A DNA stretch of 11,761 nt. Origin: Isohypsibius dastychi (Eukaryota; Tardigrada; Eutardigrada; Parachela; Isohypsibiidae). Below the pieces are notes generated by a model. It was not told the DNA's origin, did no database searches, and saw only the letters and a program-made list of their open reading frames with translations. The stretch spans positions 1-11,761 of the forward strand of contig JAQIWT010001238.1 in the NCBI GenBank assembly GCA_034696485.1, in the 5' to 3' direction. The translations under genes were made by a program, and so were the position numbers. Numbering within the stretch: the stretch's first letter is position 1; every line of letters starts with the position of its first letter. This document shows, in pieces, positions 7,460 through 11,761 of the stretch.

Positions 7460-10400
7460 ATGTCCCCATACTTTCCACAAACTGTTATATTTCTCGTCAT
7501 TTTACGGTGTTATCAGACGCTTCATCTGCACGTCATAGTTGTGGCACTTGGAGAAAATCCTGCTTATGGTTATCAACAGCAAAGCTCAGCCGTCGAAGCC
7601 GCAGTTCGTCATGTTTCATCCGAACTCAAAGATCACTTGTTCGAAACGATCTCCCTTCATCCAATTATCCGCCCTGGACGCATAGGATGCGAAGAAGCAA
7701 CGGTTATCCAATGGAATATTTCCACCGAGATCGGGTTTCTTATTGACCGCTTGAGTGGACTAAAGGTTATACTCAGTGCAGGTAACTTGTTTGGTGAACT
7801 TGGGTAGAATACAGTCACTACATGTACACTATGGCACATGCAATACGGTGTCTGACATGGCTTTATTATCAATTTCTCACAATACGTTGATTATTTTCTT
7901 ATTCCCGTTTTTGCCCTCACAATAGATGTTCGTTTGTTTCTCAGGATGCAGTCCAGAAATCCAGATTCTCGGAGATTTCGCTCGAGGTACACTGCCTAGT
8001 ATCCTTTTGTTTTATCTTGTGGTAACTGGGTCTGTTCACAGAATGGGATGTTCTTCTTTTAGCGAGGTATGAAGTGTTAATAATTTCAAATTGGCAGAGC
8101 GGATTTTCAAATTGTGTGGCTAAAGCATTGCAGGTGACCGATCTCTAGCTGATCGGCAACGATTTCCAACTTTCATCTCGTTTTGTCCGGGAGACTTTAT
8201 TGTCCTATCAGCTTCTATTGAAGCTTTACTAAAAAAACACCATTGGAAGAAAGTTAATCTATTGCATGATAAGCTGAGCAATCAAGCCATTACTGCTTTC
8301 ACCGTTGCCACATATCGCGGACTCATTCGGAAGCTTGGAAACATCACGGGGGAATATGATATGAATATCGTTCAGTTTGACTCTGGAAGATGGAACAGCG
8401 GGAACTCAAGTGACGCTGAGTGGATTTTGCGTGGCGCTGCAGTTTACAGCAACAGTGAGATTCGAACCCATCGCTCAGTAGCCGCTGGATGGCCAGTTTG
8501 GCGACAATGGCGTCTGTTACACTTATGCCTTGTTGCATAAGAAAACATGTCATAAAATCATACAAAATCCTTCCGAATCCAATTTATTACATAAATAATT
8601 CATTTTATTGTCTGTTGTTATCTAATGATAAACAACTGACAGCAGCTCGTCCCTCTGTGGTACTCATACCGAAAACATCATAAGCCTTTTGATTTTTTGA
8701 ACAGACTACAATATTGATGCACCACGGATTTTAAACGTTTTTCATAGTATGTGTCAGTGCTGTCGCTTCACGACCATCTTGCAGTTCGCTTGCCTACCCC
8801 AAGAGTTTGAGCATTTTGTTTAGCAATGGTTCGTTGACGATTAATTCAACGTATGAATTTTAATCATTTTTGGTGACATCAAAAACATGCTTAACTCGAA
8901 TGGATCGACCACAGAATTAGCGGAATTATCAACTGACCCCCGCCCCCCCCCCTATTGAGATGTAAATAATGCACGAAGATTCAGGGAGGAGACTGCCCGT
9001 ATCTGACTGACCGTATCTGTTCTTTCAGTCATCTTACTAATCACGGCCGAGAACATCGTTAGGCAATTTGCTGTGGGTTGAATAATAAAAATAGCAATGT
9101 CTGTCGGAAATGCGATGTTCTTGCAGATTGCACTGACGAGACTTGGGATGGCAGGTGGCAGCCACGTACGAAGAAATGTTGACAGTGCATTGACTGAGTG
9201 ACAAGCAGTCTCGTTTTTTTGATCCTTAAAGGTGATAATTGCCCCACAGACTACCAGTGCGCCAACCACCGGAAACATGACCTGGGAATATTTTGATGAT
9301 GATGATGAGGTATGGCTCTCTTATGCACATCACCAGACTAGTATTGTCTAAAATTTCTTTTCGGAATGGAATGGCACAGCTAGCTTTGACTGGTTACCAA
9401 TCTGTTATTCTTGTGAGCAACCCAAATCCGAGATGGAATGATACCCTACTAGAGGAAATGAGGCAGATTGCTTCGCAACAATTCGGATATTTCGGAATGA
9501 AGGGAAATGACGTATGACGCCAATTCTGAAGAAATTTGTAATGACTATTAGACGCGATGCATTTCAGATGAATGATCTCTCGATGGCTGCTTACGAAGCG
9601 ATCATTGTTTTGGCCGAGGTCATTTAAACCAAGAAGTTATTTTTTCAAAATTTTCATCGTATTTCAACAGGTTCTGCTAGAAAATGATAAAGATCGATTG
9701 CGAAACATGACACAAGTCAGCGGGGAATCTATCGCGAGGAGGTTTCTTGGACGAACGTTTGAGTTGCCAAGTAGATCTGCCTACATTCCACCTGGCGGTA
9801 TTCTTCCACGAACTTGACTTGACTAACACAAGAGTCATGGTTTTCATGACAGGAGTTAGAAACAACGATGCCGTGTTCTTTCGACTGAATGTGACTAGCT
9901 TTGAGCTCGAGGTAGCTTAACGGAGCCACGTCGAATATCACATTTCGAGGGGTATTTATTCTTGTTCGTTTCTCAGATTACATGGAAGTATTCTGCAGTT
10001 CATCAGCAGCTGGAAAAAATGTCGGCGTTGGCATCTGTATGGAAATCATCTAACATCGCGCCATCTGATATGCCGAATTGTGGCTTAATTATTCAGTGCG
10101 ATGAGGGTATGACGCTTGGTTACAAATTTCGAGAAAATTCCATCGAAACAAAATACTTTTCCGGAGATCAAGAACTTACACTGTTGCTCAACAGGATGCT
10201 TCTGTATATTGTAGTTTCCACATCGACACGAGATGCAGGATTAGCGGCCGGAGTAGTACTTCTAACCATTATGGCCATGATCATGTTCTGGAGAAGGTGA
10301 ACAAGCACTGCGTGACTCGGTCTTCATCTCAATTCAGTTCATTTTCAGGATGAGACGGGAATCTATTTGGTGGCGGCTCGAGAACCACCACATCCGCAAA

Positions 10401-10484
10401 GTCGTGAACACCGAGCGCGAGTCAGGTGGACGTTTTACTAGGATCACCTCTAGCTGGATTCATAACCCTCATCATCATTCATAA
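7460..10484 (+). CDS. Receptor gene B: tandem paralogue of gene A
   Basis: Predicted single-pass receptor of about 525 residues in 14 exons: 7460-7781, 7945-7986, 8042-8066, 8126-8454, 9029-9072, 9127-9165, 9250-9309, 9380-9511, 9568-9618, 9671-9797, 9853-9911, 9977-10106, 10215-10296, 10349-10484. Exon sizes equal those of gene A except exon 4 (one codon shorter) and exon 14 (60 nt longer). A hydrophobic signal peptide (about 1-23) leads into the ANF-receptor fold. Visible parts are GENPAYGYQQQ (31-41), Cys77 with GCSPE (108-112), DRQRFPTF (139-146), ITAENIVRQF, LGMAG, EYFDDDDE, SNPNPRWN, and W432 with SDMPNCGLIIQC (Cys445/Cys451) just before the membrane. The span is about 461-479 (AGLAAGVVLLTIMAMIMFW). 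The 46-residue tail has ESIWWRLE, then ESGGRFTRITSS, like the juxtamembrane part of receptor cyclases, and ends in a His-rich stretch. No kinase or cyclase domain follows. Several Asn-X-Ser/Thr sites fit a secreted-face domain. Ligand unknown. Confidence 0.77.
8455..9028 (+). other. Large intron 4 of gene B
   Basis: A 574-nt intron from a GTGAGA donor to a TTCTTTCAG acceptor, at the same site and phase as the 922-nt intron 4 of gene A. It contains a C run (8939-8952) and no convincing coding sequence. Confidence 0.6.
8939..8952. repeat. Poly-C run in intron 4 of gene B
   Basis: C's on the plus strand with one G interruption, about 77 bases before exon 5, matching the position of the C run ahead of the relic copy at 1326. 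Confidence 0.6.
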
Positions 10485-10526
10485 CTCGTGCCAAGATGAT
10501 ACGAAATTGTTCAACAGCCTGCAGAA

Positions 10527-10532
10527 AATAAA
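10527..10532 (+). terminator. AATAAA poly(A) signal of gene B
   Basis: A canonical signal begins 43 bases after the TAA of gene B. Its closeness to the stop supports the view that the transcript ends here and that the gene does not continue into kinase and cyclase exons. Confidence 0.55.
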
Positions 10533-11129
10533 CTGTTCAAGGCATTGCAACATGCATTCAGGCTTTTAAAAACCCACGGCATTTGAAGGCCTTCCAGTTA
10601 CGGAGGCGAAAACACAGCGTGAAAGAAAATATGTAGATATGGTTCCTATTGTGCTCAACCAAGCATGGTTCTTGCTGTTCTGTCATGAATATTTTATTTC
10701 ATCTTATCACGTGTGGGCTGCTTGTTCAACGTACCAATATTTAATTATTCATCGCTTAGTCGTCAGATTTGTGACCGTGTGTCCAGGTTAACCAACGAGA
10801 GTTTTCTCTTTCCCCAGGCGCTACTGCGTCGGTCCTACACATGCACCTCCCCCTTTTTCTAAGCGGATTTTTATTCCTTCGGCTCGAGGAAGTTTCGAGA
10901 CATGGTACTGGTTAGAAAAAGAACTGTGTTCTGAGATATTTTGTGAAAACATTTGGACATGTAAACATGAGACAACGATGTGGAATAGAAATAAGAACCA
11001 GCTGGCATGGCGTTGGCGTATTGTAAATAATCTAGGGCCCACACAAACTCAACAGATTGTAGAATTCTGTCCACAGTTCTTACACCGGCAAAATCTCTCA
11101 CACAAACGGAGCATCTTAGTGGGGCACTA
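10533..11129. other. Intergenic stretch with no recognised gene
   Basis: No receptor, kinase or cyclase motifs appear on either strand. Two overlapping minus-strand frames near 10821-11101 have no recognisable features and look accidental. Confidence 0.4.
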
Positions 11130-11745
11130 CAAAACAGTCAACAGGAAGAACACCAGTCAGTGCAATGTTACACATACTGCAGTCGTGATGGAACACTGGA
11201 ACAATGGAACACGGTCAACAGAAATAACTACAGGCAGTACATTCGGACACATACTGCGGTCCTGACGTAACACTGGAACCCAGTCACTGTGGGGACGCAA
11301 GTAACTGCAAATTTATTGAAGGTTGCCCACTCTGGAGCACTGGAACACATTCAACAGCTGTAAAGAGTACCGGCGATCTAACAAATGCAAGGCGAATGAT
11401 GGAGGACTGGAGCACAGTCAACAGCTGGCACAGTAGTGACAGTGCCGCTGAAGAAGCCTCGTAGAAAGGGCATATTGCCAGGCTAGCTACATGTAGGAGA
11501 GTTATTCCATGTCCCCCTGTTCCAGCAGTTGACTCTGTTCCAGTGTTCCATCAGATGCCTTGCGTATGTAAGATCGCCGTTACTGCTCTTTCAGCTATTG
11601 AATGTGTTCAAGTGTTCCAATATGCGTGTGTTTGAGATTGCTGTGACTGATGTCCCGTGGTCGACTCTGTTCCAATGTCCCATAAGACGCCCATGATGCG
11701 TCAGACTGATGTACAGACTGTTCGATGTGCCTGCTGTTGAGTGAG
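11130..11745. repeat. Degenerate minisatellite arranged as two opposed arrays
   Basis: The left array (about 11130-11430) repeats a core like GGAACACTGG-AACACAGTCAACAG; CAGTCAACAG-type cores begin at about 11135, 11212, 11281, 11348 and 11415, giving units of about 67-77 bp. The right array (about 11510-11745) carries the reverse complement (GTTGACTCTGTTCCAGTGTTCC and relatives) near 11529, 11596 and 11660. The switch of orientation lies near 11440-11500. It may continue past the right edge. Confidence 0.65.
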
Positions 11746-11761
11746 TTCCATCATTATCAGT

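Noticed and set aside
8455-8683. Candidate extra exon in intron 4 of gene B, including RPSVVLIPKTS after a CAGCAG acceptor
   Set aside because: It ends in a stop at once, has no clear match in gene A, and exon 5 at 9029 already supplies the expected family segment.
8952-9278. Minus-strand ORF of 108 residues that looks like a GPCR piece (hydrophobic spans, a WLPP motif) with homologues at 4280-4620 and 1400-1640
   Set aside because: The plus strand of the same DNA holds receptor exons 5, 6 and 7 with matching splice sites and family motifs in A and B. The antisense frame is broken by stops and frameshifts in the other two copies, so its likeness to a GPCR is a by-product of hydrophobic coding on the other strand.
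10821-11265. Several ORFs of 73-95 residues on both strands
   Set aside because: No recognisable motifs, they overlap one another, and the plus-strand one runs into the minisatellite.
1-11761. CRISPR arrays, tRNA or rRNA genes
   Set aside because: No regular short repeats with unique spacers, no cloverleaf I could find and no rRNA-like core sequence.

Overview
The window reads as animal nuclear DNA. Genes are split by short GT-AG introns, mostly 51-115 nt with TTTCAG-like acceptors. The two intact genes are animal receptor guanylate cyclase/natriuretic-peptide-receptor relatives, and a broken tyrosine recombinase of the retrotransposon kind lies at the left edge. Very compact introns and expanded receptor-cyclase families occur in ecdysozoans such as nematodes and tardigrades, but I cannot name the organism from this sequence.

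Layout. 1-365: 3' end of a tyrosine-recombinase ORF on the minus strand, cut off by a GAAA-rich simple repeat. 366-1300: no gene; a G-rich repeat at 649-767 and a C-rich mirror tract at 1184-1242 may be arms of an old fold-back element. 1418-1560: two exon relics of a third receptor copy. 1650-2340: intergenic. 2516-5781: receptor gene A, 14 exons. 5782-7459: intergenic, with a long imperfect inverted repeat and AT-rich DNA. 7460-10484: receptor gene B, also 14 exons, followed by an AATAAA signal. 10485-11100: nothing recognised. 11130-11745: degenerate minisatellite units of about 67-77 bp, first in one orientation and then in the other.

A and B are tandem duplicates on the plus strand. Exon lengths are identical or differ by whole codons, splice phases match throughout, and exon 1 is about 83% identical at the protein level. 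Each model has a signal peptide, a complete ANF-receptor-type (periplasmic-binding-protein-like) ectodomain, one membrane span, and a cytoplasmic tail of only about 26 (A) or 46 (B) residues. The tail keeps a Trp-containing juxtamembrane stretch like that of receptor cyclases, then stops. No kinase-homology or cyclase domain is seen downstream. In size and layout they resemble clearance-type natriuretic peptide receptors (NPR-C), apparently derived here by truncation of a receptor cyclase. That is the main finding. All exon models were assembled by eye from A/B comparison and splice signals; transcript data would settle them.
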